DNA from: Ipomoea triloba
Taxonomy: Eukaryota > Streptophyta > Magnoliopsida > Solanales > Convolvulaceae
Reading direction: 5' to 3'
DNA length: 64,000 nt
Assembly: GCF_003576645.1 (NCBI RefSeq)
Contig: NC_044916.1
Location: forward strand, 36,998,261 to 37,062,260
Shown here: positions 12,775-23,800 of the stretch, in pieces
Numbering within the stretch: position 1 is the stretch's first letter
Layout: every line of letters begins with the position of its first letter
The notes under the pieces: model-generated
Seen by the model: only the letters and a program-made list of their open reading frames with translations
Database searches by the model: none
Told to the model about the DNA's origin: nothing
Translations under genes and position numbers: made by a program

Positions 12775-13617
12775 AGCTGTGAATTGAAGAAGATGAGCTT
12801 AATTGTGCATGCCAAATTACTTAGCACCATTTTAGTATATGTTAATGTTAATAGCATAAGAACTGACTCCAATTTTCTCTGTAATTTGAAGGCTTCCTGT
12901 ATGTATTGTATGTATATCATTCTTTTCTCCATACTACAATACATCCTAAAGATTACAGCTTTGCTAGTTTTATGCACACTGGTCTGCTTAAGGATAAAGA
13001 AAGGGATGCTTTCTTAGAATTTAGAAACCCTATATTATTTTAGGCTGTGTGTATATCATCATTATTGTTATTATTATTTTCCGGATACATTAGGTTAAGC
13101 TAAATTAATTCTAAATTTCCAGAACCCTAATATTATTTTAGTGTAGGATGCATGCTCTTTTAACCCTAATTTCTTCAAACAGTTAGCAAAAGAACAAAAA
13201 TTGTAAAAATTTAGGATAAATTTTACTATTATTCATCTGACTATTATACATGACTATCAAAGTTTTCCTTCTGGAATTCGGCAAAAGTTATTTTTTTAAT
13301 ACTATTGACTCTGTTGCATATGAGAGTGCAACCAGGTGCCACTAAATCACAAGGTCTTGGCTGGTTGAATGGTTAAAATCACACTTTTTCTCCTAAAATA
13401 AATAAAAAAGAATTGTTTAAAAAGAATAAAAAAGAATTTTTTTAATGATTAGAGAAATTAGTAGCCATTACTAAAATAAAATGTAGAGAGAATAAATTTT
13501 ACATTATGACTTTAAAAAATAAAATATCACAACGAATTAAGGAAACAGAAAAACCTAAATTGGGCAAATAAAGAGGAAAAATTTAAGAAAGTCTAACGGG
13601 TAAAGTGAACCTTAACA
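12775..13617. other. WAKL14 3' flank and short spacer with a SINE fragment
   Basis: The first ~250 bp are likely the 3' UTR of the kinase gene. At about 13322-13364, on the minus strand, lies a fragment of SINE-like family 1: TGATTTAGTGG (A-box region) preceded by CCAAGACCTTG, matching the copies at 38.1, 51.6 and 62.6 kb. The rest is AT-rich and shows no gene. Confidence 0.5.
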
Positions 13618-14203
13618 GGGCGTTTGGTTGGGAGGAGGGAATTAGGGGGGAAAAGAATTGTAATTTGGTGGAATTACAATTCAATGAATAAAGTAGGAAT
13701 TGAAATTACAATGTTTGGTATGCAGAAATAGGAGTACAAGAAATTGAAAGGTAAGAAGCGACAAAATGACTAAAATGCCCTTATGTTGTGGTAGATGTTA
13801 TAGTAATAGTAATAATAATAATAATAATAATTTCAAATAATAATAATAATAATTCATTCAAATAATAATAATAATTCATTCACATAATAATAATATTTTT
13901 TTCAAAAATAATAATAATAATAATAATAATTCTTTCAAATTAAAAAAAAAAAGAGGGAGGCAAAATTGTCTTTACACCAACAAATTGTCCCTCCTTTCCA
14001 CCGAATTGCAATTTATGGGGTACCCCATGAATTGCAATTCATCATTTGGAAGGAATTGTAATTCCCTTCAACCAAACAGTATGAATTGCAATTCATCATT
14101 TGGAAGGAATTGTAATTCTCTTCAACCAAACAGTGTAGTTTGGGAATTCACTGAATTGCAATTCAGTTGCAATTCCCCCAAGCTACACCCAACCAAACAG
14201 GCC
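13618..14203. mobile_element. Tourist/Harbinger-type MITE with internal AAT microsatellites
   Basis: The ends are inverted repeats: GGGCGTTTGGTTGGG at 13618-13632 and CCCAACCAAACAGGCC at 14188-14203. The interior carries several AAT/AATAAT tracts (13806-13930). It also has a ~70-bp tandem duplication built around GAATTGCAATTCATCATTTG (about 14027-14130), itself rich in the palindrome GAATTGCAATTC. GGCCTGTTTGG-like ends are typical of plant PIF/Harbinger MITEs. No exact 3-bp target duplication could be set. The right end lies only 67 bp before the next ATG, so the element forms most of that gene's proximal promoter. Confidence 0.75.
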
Positions 14204-14270
14204 ATAAGTTCGGAGTTCGGACTGGTTAGGGTTTAAGCATTGCGAAACCCCTAAAACCTCGAAAGCGAAA

Positions 14271-15857
14271 ATGGAGCTGCAATGTGCTTGCGCTTTGCTT
14301 CACAATCGAGTGTCTGCCTCCAAAGTTTCTCCTTTCCACTTTCACGCCGTGAGTATTTCTACTCTAATTTCTCAATTCTCTGCTTTTTTCTGTTTTCTAA
14401 TGGTTACCTATCTCAACATTTTCTGTAAACACTGTTTTGCAGGATTCTCCTTCATCTTCATTAGGGAAACAGTCTAAGAGCCATGTAAGACTGAGGAAGC
14501 AAACCCCTCTGCTCCGGTATGAGTTGAAATGTATGTTTTCTGGCTTCCTTTGCCAGTTTGGTTTAGTATAAATGCTCAAAGCTAAAGACTATTTTTTTTG
14601 GGGTTTATTGATTTCTTATCTGATTTACAGTGAATTCTTGGCCAAGGAATGGGGCAATAGTATGCCTGTCTAATTCAAGCTCATCTGAGAAGTTGAGTTC
14701 CTCTGAAACAGAAAATAGAAGTGTGGCTGCTAATGGCATTAGTGGGTGGGAACCATTTCAGGGTAAAACAGGCTGTGTTTCTTTTGCTGGGCTGACTCAC
14801 CAATTGGTGGAAGAAAGAAAATTGGAGTCTGCTCCTTCTGGGGAAGAAGCTCAATCTTTTATGTGGGTTGTTGCCCCTGTTGCACTAATCTCGTCGTTTT
14901 TGCTTCCCCCATTTCTTGTTTATATTGCTGTTGATGGCATCAAGAATGAGGTTTTCTCAGGTAGTGTGAATGTGTGATAAGCAGTACCCATTTTCCTTTC
15001 TGAGTAATCCTTCTTTCGTTTATTGAGAATGCAATGCAAAATCTTCATTTCTTTGATGATGTTTGGTAGTTTTATTTCATATTTACTGCCTCTTTTATGC
15101 AGCATGAGAATCGACAAGTAACATTATATTTCATGTCACCTTAACAAGGGTTACAAGGGCAGTCCTTTATAGTTGGTTACTGAGTTCGGTGTTGATGTTT
15201 ATGCAGAAATTTTGGCTTCATTGATCTCAGACGTCATGTTCTACATCGGATTAGGAGTGTTTCTTTCTGTAACTGACCAAGTTCAGAAGCCATATCTGGA
15301 GTTTAGTGCAAAGAGGTGGGGCCTGATAACTGGCCTTCCAGGTTATCTACCTTCGGCCTTCGTTGTAATGGGCATTAAGATAGCTCTCCCGCTTATTGCG
15401 CTTCTTGTCACCTGGCCGGTGCTTGGTACAACAGCCTTGGTTGGAATAGCGCCTTTCTTAGTTGGTTGTCTTGTTCAGTATGCATTCGAGAGGTATCTTG
15501 GACAACATAAATCGTCTTGTTGGCCTCTAGTCCCAATTATTTTCGAGGTATTTTTTCTCTCTAACTATCTAGATTCAATTGCTTTCTTTCGGAAGTAAAA
15601 GCACAGAGATCAACGCGTTTTGGTAATGCATGCAGGTTTATAGGCTCTACCAGTTGAGCAGAGCCATGAGCTTTGCTCAGGATTTAGTGATAGCCACGAG
15701 AACGATTCCTAATGTGACAGAAGAGTTCATTCAAAGAACTGCAGCATTGTTTTCGCAGATAATGAGTTTCCAAGTCTTAGGTGTGGTTTGCCTTTGGTCT
15801 TTGTTAACCTTTCTTCAAAGACTCTTTCCTTCTAGGCCTGTCGCCGAGAACTATTAA
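14271..15857 (+). CDS. Plastid-targeted multi-pass membrane protein of unknown function
   Basis: Five exons (14271-14348, 14443-14530, 14631-14960, 15207-15547, 15636-15857) join in frame to 352 residues. The first ~70 residues are rich in Ser, Lys and Arg with few acids, like a chloroplast transit peptide. Hydrophobic helices follow: SFMWVVAPVALISSFLLPPF, a second around SDVMFYIGLGVFLSV, a third (YLPSAFVVMGIKIALPLIALL), a fourth (GTTALVGIAPFLVGCLVQYA) and a C-terminal one (FQVLGVVCLWSLLTFLQ). I recognise the type as a conserved plant single-copy plastid protein but not a named family, and see no catalytic motif. A telo-box-like TTAGGGTTT at 14227-14235 lies in the leader. Envelope or thylakoid location is inferred from helices plus transit peptide. 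Confidence 0.85.
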
Positions 15858-16174
15858 CATTTGCAGAAGATGCAGTATCGTTTTTGTGTCTTTTGCTGTA
15901 AAAGGATTTTTTGTTTCAAGTTTTTGACCCTATTTTTCATAGTAAAAGCATTTTCAACAGATGATGTTTGTCTCCAATTTCATAATAACATAACACAGTA
16001 AGATAACAAAGATTTAAGAACACTTCAAAACCAAGAACTAACAATCTATGATAAAATAGTTAAATCTTTAAAATAACTGTATTGAGTTACACAAAATTTG
16101 TATATATCTAAATGAACTCAATTAAAAAGAAAAACTATGGCATGGAGGTAAGGGGTTGCATCCTGTTGAAAACA
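15858..16174. other. Spacer between two convergent genes
   Basis: This 317-bp stretch lies between the stop of the plastid membrane protein gene (+) and the stop of LIP2p (-), so it should carry both 3' UTRs. It is AT-rich and contains nothing else recognisable. Confidence 0.6.
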
Positions 16175-17710
16175 TTATTTATAGTAAAGATCAATTTGGA
16201 AAAGTTCACAAAACTCCTTGAGTAGTGATTTGTAAGCAATATCCATTAGCTGAGAATCATCAATTTTATTGCATGAATTGGAAGAAACTCCACTCTGCAG
16301 CTCCTTTATGCTTCCAACTCGACGATCCTGGATTCCACAGGGAACTATCTGTTGAAAAGCTGCTAAATCAGTGGTTACATTGAGTGCTAGGCCATGGAAT
16401 GTGATCCATTGAGAAACCTTAATGCCAATGGCAGCTAGCTTCTGATCTCCTGAAAGAACAAGAAATGCATACTTCAAAAACATGTAGCATGGAAAAATAA
16501 CATTAGAAGAGCTTACAAACTAGAAAGAGATTATGGCCTTACCAACCCAAACACCAGTCAAGCCTTCAACCCGTGAAGCTTTGATAGAAAACGATGAAGA
16601 AAGAGCTCGAATTATCACCTCTTCCAGTGCCCTGAGGTACCAATGAAGGTCCATCTTTTGGTAACGGAGATTGATAATAGGGTACATAACTATCTACAGA
16701 ACCACAACGTATAGATTTCAGAAACAAGTCACAGATATTAATTCTTGCTCTCAGAATCTTTCAGAAGAATTTTTTCCACTTCTGGTCCTACAACTATCCA
16801 CGACTTTTAAAACTTTGCCACATTTGGTCCCTCTGACCTAATTTCTGGTCACCGGACCAAATAAATTTCAGAAACAAGTCTCAAATATCAATTCATGCTC
16901 ACACACATCTATGAAATTTGTCTGTATAATCTTTGAAGATAACAGCACATAGCAAAGTCTTGAGGTTATCAGCAATGGATCTCAGAGGCCTAATTGACCA
17001 TCATCCCTACATCAATGCCAATGCAAGTATGCAACAGGGCAAGGCTTTCATCAACATCTAGATTTAGAGCCTAACTAAACTGAAACTTTCAACCCATTCA
17101 ATCCAAAGTTTCAATAATTGAATATTAGCTTCAACTAAGATATCCCATAGTATACCAAGAATTTCTCAACCACACAAAAATGGCATAGGAATAAGTTAAA
17201 CTATGGTGGGCAAAGCAGAATGTACCTGACCAGGCCCATGATATGTAACTTCGCCACCACGTTCCGTTCTGTAGACATCAAAAGGAGCATTCTTTTGATC
17301 AAACCGCAAGTATTCTTCTGAGCCAGCAGCTCCCAAGGTATAAACCGGATGGTGCTGCAAAACAATCAGGTTTTCTACAAAATCTTCATTTCTTTGAACA
17401 AGTGCTTTTCTCTCCTCGACAATGGATTTCTGCAATGACCAGGCCTCAACATAGGGGACTAGCTCCTTGTGCATATCATAGCACTCGCAGCTGGTTTTCA
17501 GGAGAAAAAGAAACACCCACGAGTGAAAAAGCCACGCACACCAACCGTTCGAGAGAATTACGGACAGAAAAATTACCGTCTTTTAGCTTCAATCTTGAAT
17601 GACGTTGATCTTGAGAGAGTGACAGAATCGGAGCTTCGATTTTTCTTACATGAATCTATAGGTGCCCGAGTTAGAGTTGCGCAGAAACCAGAATTTGGCA
17701 AGACAATCAT
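16175..17710 (-). CDS. LIP2P: Plastidial octanoyltransferase (lipoate biosynthesis, LipB family)
   Basis: Four minus-strand exons (17577-17710, 17226-17490, 16543-16693, 16175-16449) join in frame to 274 residues. The first ~45 residues are Ser/Thr/Arg/Lys-rich and end in IEAKRR, as in a transit peptide. The LipB signature [12 protein letters not shown] is at ~122-133. The catalytic Lys is K187 in DQKLAAIG and the catalytic Cys is C221 in [13 protein letters not shown] lies between them. The enzyme moves octanoyl from acyl carrier protein to lipoate-dependent proteins such as plastid pyruvate dehydrogenase E2, before lipoyl synthase adds sulphur. The sequence resembles the plastid LIP2p/LIP2p2 branch more than mitochondrial LIP2 ([24 protein letters not shown]). 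The start was chosen because it supplies the transit peptide and joins in frame through a GT-AG intron. Confidence 0.92.
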
Positions 17711-18672
17711 TTTCCGCACATAAACCAATCAAGATCAGCGAGAATTGTACTCCATTTTATGTGTGTTCAACTCCTAGTTGAAATAAGCGAAAATCAAATG
17801 TAAAACTAAACAAATTTTGCGGTGATTGAGAACAGTGGAAGTCTAGGCTCAGTAAAGAGTTAGGGACGGAGCTTTCAAAGCAGGAATCAATAATGGGCCA
17901 TTTGACTTATGGGCCTGTACATTTGGGCTTCATTAAAAAGGGTTCTGAACTCGACTCGATATATTTTGGCAAATTATTGTGTGGACCGTACCATAGTCCA
18001 CGTAACTGTATGAACTATGAATATTTTTAATTTTTTTGACCGTGAATATAAGGTACATTTTTTTTTAACAATATAAGATACATTTTTAATATACTAAAAA
18101 TACATTATTTGATGTGAACATAATACCATCTTCATGACTTGTTCAGACTACAGACAACATGCAGGCGCCGACAGCACGTAACCGCGGCCGTCGGCCGTTG
18201 GAAGTATTAGGAGACGGTGTGGTTTTGTCCATGTAATATGGCACGTGACGCATCAAATTAAAAAGGAATCATTTCTTGGAATCTACAGATTCATAGATTC
18301 ATTGTATGACTAAATCGACGATCCACAGGAGTCGACCAGTACACAATTCTAAGGAAAGATGTCAAACGCCACGTGTTCGGCTGTGGTTGCTCGTGGCCCC
18401 ACTCCTTCAGTTGCCACGTAAGCAGCCGAGTGTAAAATAAAGGAAAATTCCATTATTCCAACCCTTCTCGCCAAGAAAAGTGAAGAAGAAAAAGCAAATA
18501 CAAAAGTGAAAAGAAAGGAAATATGCCAAGAATCTTCTATGCTCCCATCCAAAAATCTGGGAAACAAAAATCCACCTTATTTATATACGACTTTTGGGCT
18601 GTGGAAATTTTGTAAAAGCTAGCGACTAGTAAAGGGAAGGCTAAAAGTTGGAACCTTTCCAAGCTAACAACA
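17711..18672. promoter_or_regulatory. Shared divergent promoter region with two G-boxes
   Basis: The 962 bp lie between the ATGs of LIP2p (-) and the UPF0114 gene (+). CACGTG occurs at 18242-18247 and 18370-18375, with a further ACGT core near 18415. A TATA-like TTTATATAC sits near 18579-18587, about 90 bp before the plus-strand ATG. The motifs cluster on the UPF0114 side. The part near 17965-18150 (GTGTGGACC...ATAGTCCACG) resembles transposon-end sequence found again near 38.7-39.2 kb. Light- or ABA-linked control through bZIP/bHLH factors is inference. Confidence 0.5.
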
Positions 18673-20242
18673 ATGGCAGCCACTGGGAGACTGCTAAGAA
18701 CATCAAGGCCGTGTGTGGGTATTGCAAATTCTCAATCTTGTTATTCTTTCTCGGTTCCAAAAGGCTCTTCTGCTAGATTTGTAAGCAAAGGTGGATTTGG
18801 AGGGGAGAAGGGGATTGGAGATGGTGAAAAACAACCTAAATCAGCAACCAAGGTGGTCGCAGCAGTAGCAACCTCAGCAAGGTGTTTAGTTACTCCAGAG
18901 CCCAAGACAGAGAAAGGGTTGTTGGATTTGGGTTTGTTATTAGGAAAGATCTCAACTTTAATGTTTCAGAGATTGAGAATGATTACCATCAGATTGCCGC
19001 AGAAATTGCATGCCCAGATCTTGATGGAGAAGGTATTTTCTCGTTTCTGGAATTGCTAAAAGAATGTGGGCAACCAATTGACATATGTGGGTTTTGCAGG
19101 CTATTGTAGACTGCAGATTCTTTACTTGGTTTGCAGTTGCAGGGTCTCTGCTAGGTTCAGTTCTGTGCTTCATTGAGGTTAGTTCTTTCTTGGTTTGTAC
19201 AAATTTCAAGATTGCATGATCTACTGGGAAACTGAAGGATTTGTAACAAGAAATGATGTTTGCAGGGTTGTTACATAATTGTGGAATCATATTTCCAGTA
19301 TTTTCATGCAGTCTCACAACATTCAGGCCAAGCCCATCTTGTGCACCTGTTAATAGAAGCCATTGGTATATTCCATTTCCTATTCAAAGCTTAGGTTTGG
19401 GATATATATCATGGCAACCCAGAGAAGTGAATCTGTATATATTCCCTTCCTTGCAGACATGTTTTTGGTAGGAACAGCTATGCTTACATTCGGGATAGGA
19501 CTGCATGTCATGTTTGTCGGATCAAACAATTCTAAAGAGCAAATGCCACCCCTTCCAGGCTCACACTTGCTTCCTGCTCTCAAGGTAAGAATATTACATT
19601 ATTCTGTTTTTGTCAGACCATATGTGTCCTCAACATGCCCTAACTGTAGGAGACACCTTTATATCCGTACCATACTCAAACTAATCTCCGTTCGCACCAG
19701 TTCCGCCCAATTAAGGGACAAAGTGCCGGTCAGATTGATTTTTTTATACGAGAGAGAGTTCGAACTCCCGACCTCTCCCGACTAGAGTGCACGACCACTC
19801 ATTCCAACCAAACTGATTAGAATATTTCATTATTGAGACAACCCCAACCAAGCTAATCAGGCCAAGGTTCCAAGCTCGATGCCTGTTGAGAATGGCCTAT
19901 TGGTCTTCTTGGCTTGAGCTATTTATGGACAACCTATGTTGGTTTACCCGTGTCCACAGGGTTTCTTGTCACCCAAAAATGACATTATGGTGATTATTTT
20001 TACGTCTCTTATAGAGTCTCCCGGAGAAGGTTGGAATGCAGTCAGTTATGCAGGCAAAGTCGAAAATCGGGCATGCTGTGGTCATGATACTCCAGGTTGG
20101 GGTGCTGGAGAAGTTCAAGGAAATACCTTTGGTTACCAGCTTGGATCTTGCTTGTTTCGCCGCAGTTGTGTTTGTATCATCAGCCTGTGTCTTCCTTCTT
20201 TCCAAACTCAACGTTAGCAGCGGAACCGAAGCCGATACATAG
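18673..20242 (+). CDS. UPF0114-family chloroplast membrane protein
   Basis: Five exons (18673-19032, 19100-19177, 19266-19365, 19457-19584, 20015-20242) join in frame to 297 residues. The N-terminal ~85 residues are rich in Ser, Arg and Gly without clear structure, consistent with a chloroplast transit peptide. Then follow the UPF0114 (YqhA-like) features: CRFFTWFAVAGSLLGSVLCF, GCYIIVESYFQYF, DMFLVGTAMLTFGIGLHVMF, and a C-terminal pair including IGHAVVMILQVGVLEKF and FAAVVFVSSACVFLL. This gives about four membrane helices. Bacterial YqhA relatives are uncharacterised integral membrane proteins and the plant role is unknown, so no function is claimed. Intron 4 (19585-20014) carries a SINE-like insertion. 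The acceptor at 20013-20014 was chosen because it alone keeps the C-terminal helices in frame. Confidence 0.87.
19800..19955 (+). mobile_element. SINE-like repeat, family 2, inside an intron
   Basis: This lies within intron 4 of the UPF0114 gene. It contains AAGGTTCCAAGCTCGATGCC (B-box-like), GGCTTGAGCTATTTATGGAC and AACCTATGTTGGTTTACCC, the same order as the copies at 4.8, 20.4, 49.4 and 63.0 kb. The exact ends are uncertain. Confidence 0.45.
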
Positions 20243-20879
20243 ACAAGAAAAAAATGCTAATTATATATGTGGCTGTCTGAGTGTCGGGAAGCCAAAAGCA
20301 CTATAGAATAATGGATGTAAATGAGAATAGGAATCATTTATTTTGTTTATTATTTCCAACATTTAATATAAATTAAATCATACATTAAAAACAATTGCAA
20401 CCAAATTGATCATGATAGAAACAGCCTAATGACCTGGTTTAAGCCGATCAACCATGAACAATTAGGTTGATTTACCTCATTGTAATCTTTTATCGACTAA
20501 AGTCACAAAGTAAAATATACCTAATACTGGTAATTATGGATTCTCTCATCAGGAAAAAAAGGGGTACATACAACTTGTCTTCACAAGTAGAAATGATATA
20601 AATTAAGCCAAGAAAGATATACACTAATACACGTACAAGTTCTACTCAACTGGCTCTGGTGAAACTACACCGTCTATTGATGAATAACATTACAAGAGAA
20701 TAGACCCAACAAATACAAAAGAAAAAAACATATACAAATCACAACCGAATGCAGAAGGCACATCTACAAGCCCCTACAAAACAGAAAAGAAGCCGGGAGA
20801 GGGAGTTGTGTAGTCTAGGGCAAGACTCGGTCTCAAGTTCAAAAAAGAATAACTAAATATACAGGACAACGAATTCAGT
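20243..20879. other. 3' flanks of UPF0114 and SEC3A genes, with a SINE-like piece
   Basis: The region lies between two convergent genes. At about 20430-20520 is another family-2 core (GGTTTAAGCCGATCAACCAT, GGTTGATTTACCTCATTGTA). No gene or structured RNA is visible in the rest. Confidence 0.5.
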
Positions 20880-23800
20880 TTACATAGATGCCAGGATTGC
20901 TTTCATTTCTGTGACAGACGGGATGGCCTCATCACCGTAAATCTTAGCTACGAGCTGATGAAAACTGTCATACTTGTCCAGAAACTCCTTCTGCCGGTCA
21001 TACAAATAGTTTTCAGTAAGATGATAAACAGAACATTGTTTTTGGATATCAGCAAACAGGTATCCAGTTTACAACATATACCTTGCATTTATCCCACAAT
21101 GAAGGCAACAACTCATCTGAGGTTAAGTTCTTCTGCAATCTCTTGTACATCAAAGTGATGGACTTGTCAACCTGCACACCCAATCTATGATCACCAACAT
21201 CTTCAGATCTAGCGTTGTAAAAGTTTATTAATTGACTTACCCCTGATAAACTAGATTTGACCACCTTCCGAAGATCCATCTTAGACAATCCAAGCTGGAA
21301 TGGAATCTGAAAATTTTTGAACATATCAATACCAGAAACTTCTAGCAGTGAGGCAAATCATACTTTGCTCCTGAACTTCAGTTTAGGCAACTAACCTCTT
21401 CTGGTGTGATTGTGTACATTAAATCCTCAATTCTTTTAGCAAATTGGAAGAGTCTCTCAAATTGCTGCAGAGAATTTCATGATAGGGATCCTTAAAAAGC
21501 AAAACTCGGAAAATATTGCATGAAGTAATTTGCATACAGAACAATGTAGAACAAAGTGGAAGGAAATAATACACAATAATTTATGAAAGTTGGTTGACGT
21601 ACATTATGTATAATCACATTGATGTGACGTGTACAAGCCTGTTCATAAGACTCACTAGCTTGGTGATAAAACCTTGCTAAAGTGGGCACAACATTGGCCA
21701 GGTCATACAGACTGCAAGCAACTATCTCCCATCAGCATTTTTATGGTAATGATATCAGAATGATGTATTACAATACCCAATACATTTAAGCCATTTAAGG
21801 TGCATCAGTAGGAGATTACCTATTCTGAAATGCAGCATAGTTCTCTAAAAGCATAATGTCTGCATATTTTGGCTCAGCCTGAGCAATTTTGTCTAAAGTC
21901 GCAAACATTGTAGAAACCTGCCACACATTCCCAGAAATAAGAGTTAACCTCAAGAAGATAGTTTCAATTTTTTTTTAAAATAAAGTTAAAGTAAATAGAA
22001 ACTACACATTCCCGGAAATAAAAGTTAACCTCAAGAAGATATAAGTTTCAATTTTAAAAAATAATAAATAAATAAATAATAAAGTTCAAAGTAAATAGAG
22101 ACCAAACAAGGCAACCATGGTCCGTGGGGAGCGAGGGCACATGATGTGTGAAGTGTGAACATTCAATACATTTGCAATGAATATTTTCTTAAAAGATCAA
22201 AAGTGAACAGTTCATCCGAAGTGAACAATTAGTTTAATCAATGTGAACATTTCTTCAGCCAACAGCCATATACCATGATACACCATATTTGCATTTGGGC
22301 ACATGGCATTATTACCAGGTATTGATAATAAAATTAAAATTATTATTTAAAAAAAAAAAGTGAAAAGAATTAAAATCATTCCAAATAGAATAGAGAGCAA
22401 TGCTAGAAATGATTTCTCCAATGCTATGTTGTTTATGAGAACTAGACTATAGAAAGGGTCATATTATCATTTGAGCTATTTAGAAGAAACCACACCACTC
22501 AAGAAAGAATTGACTATCCCATTACTGATCGTCCTGAACCACTGTACCATATCATTTTCTGGCACCCTTGACAGGAGCACCAAACACTACAGAATTTAAG
22601 AGAACTCACAAATTTAGTGTATGCCTGATCAACCAAGTCCCTTGACTGTCCCTGGATATATTGCTCCATACGGGTTGCAAGTGTAGCAAATCTATAAGAA
22701 AAAGTACACAAACCATAATGATTACATCAGAGTGCAGGAAATATAATTTCATAAATCCAATTTCTTATAGATTTCAGTGAGATCATATTACTATACAGCT
22801 GAGGATACAAGCATTCCATTAAGGCATGCGTGCAAACAAGATTGAGAGAGAAAAAAAATACATCAAATAAATGAATACAAATACCACTTAACCCTATAAG
22901 ACCATTTACTAAAAAATAATGAAGAGAGCGGCATTTAACTGATAGTTCAAAATACTTGGTAGTGAAAAGTACCATAAAAGTGGGTGGTGAAGTAGCACCC
23001 TTCTTTCCTACAAGAAAAGGTTATGATTATAATTATGATTATTATTGTTATTCCTGTTGTTATTGTTATTGGTGTTATTGTTTTTACATCAGTGTGGAAT
23101 GGGGTAAAATAAATTACATTTGAACTCTAAGTCTAGAAGGCTTCACCTCAGCCAACTAAGCCAAGGAGCATTGGTGGAAATAAACTACGTCTCCTATTTA
23201 TGTTTCTCTCTGAAAATGGAATCCCTGTAGAAATGATTTTTTCCCCACAACTGGGGTAAGAATGTATAACATCTTGCCCTGTCTGATAGTCAAAAACTGA
23301 ATAACCAAAAAGTTTGACTGCCATATTCCTGAGGACAAAACGGAATATATTTTACCTAGGTATATATGACAAGACCCCCAACTGTCGAACGTTCCGCTCA
23401 TTTCTTTCAATCTGGTGACAAGCTTCATCTACAAACTGCAATGCAAGCATACAAAAAAAGTACATGGATAATACTCATAACCTGTGAATGTTTATGAGAC
23501 CATGTGTGTATAGGTACATGCATAAAAAGATGCAAAAGCTTACACGGCTAAACTGCATAGAAATTCTAGATTCCAGGTCATCAAGCAAGATACGAACAAA
23601 CCCTGCTGCATCAGCTTTCTGACCAGAAATATACCGTTCTGTGATTCCATGCATTGATATGCAGCGTAAAGGATCAATCTTGTATGCCCAATCTACCACA
23701 GCATAAAAGTCTTCCTAAAGCACATAAAATCAAGGGAAAAGAGATTCTTCTCAGGATATATTCAATGTCAGAATATTTAACAAAAATCAATTAAGAAATT

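Noticed and set aside
18349..18567. 72-codon minus-strand frame upstream of the UPF0114 gene
   Set aside because: It lies in the promoter region with the G-boxes, has no domain, and reads as low-complexity Phe/Ser.
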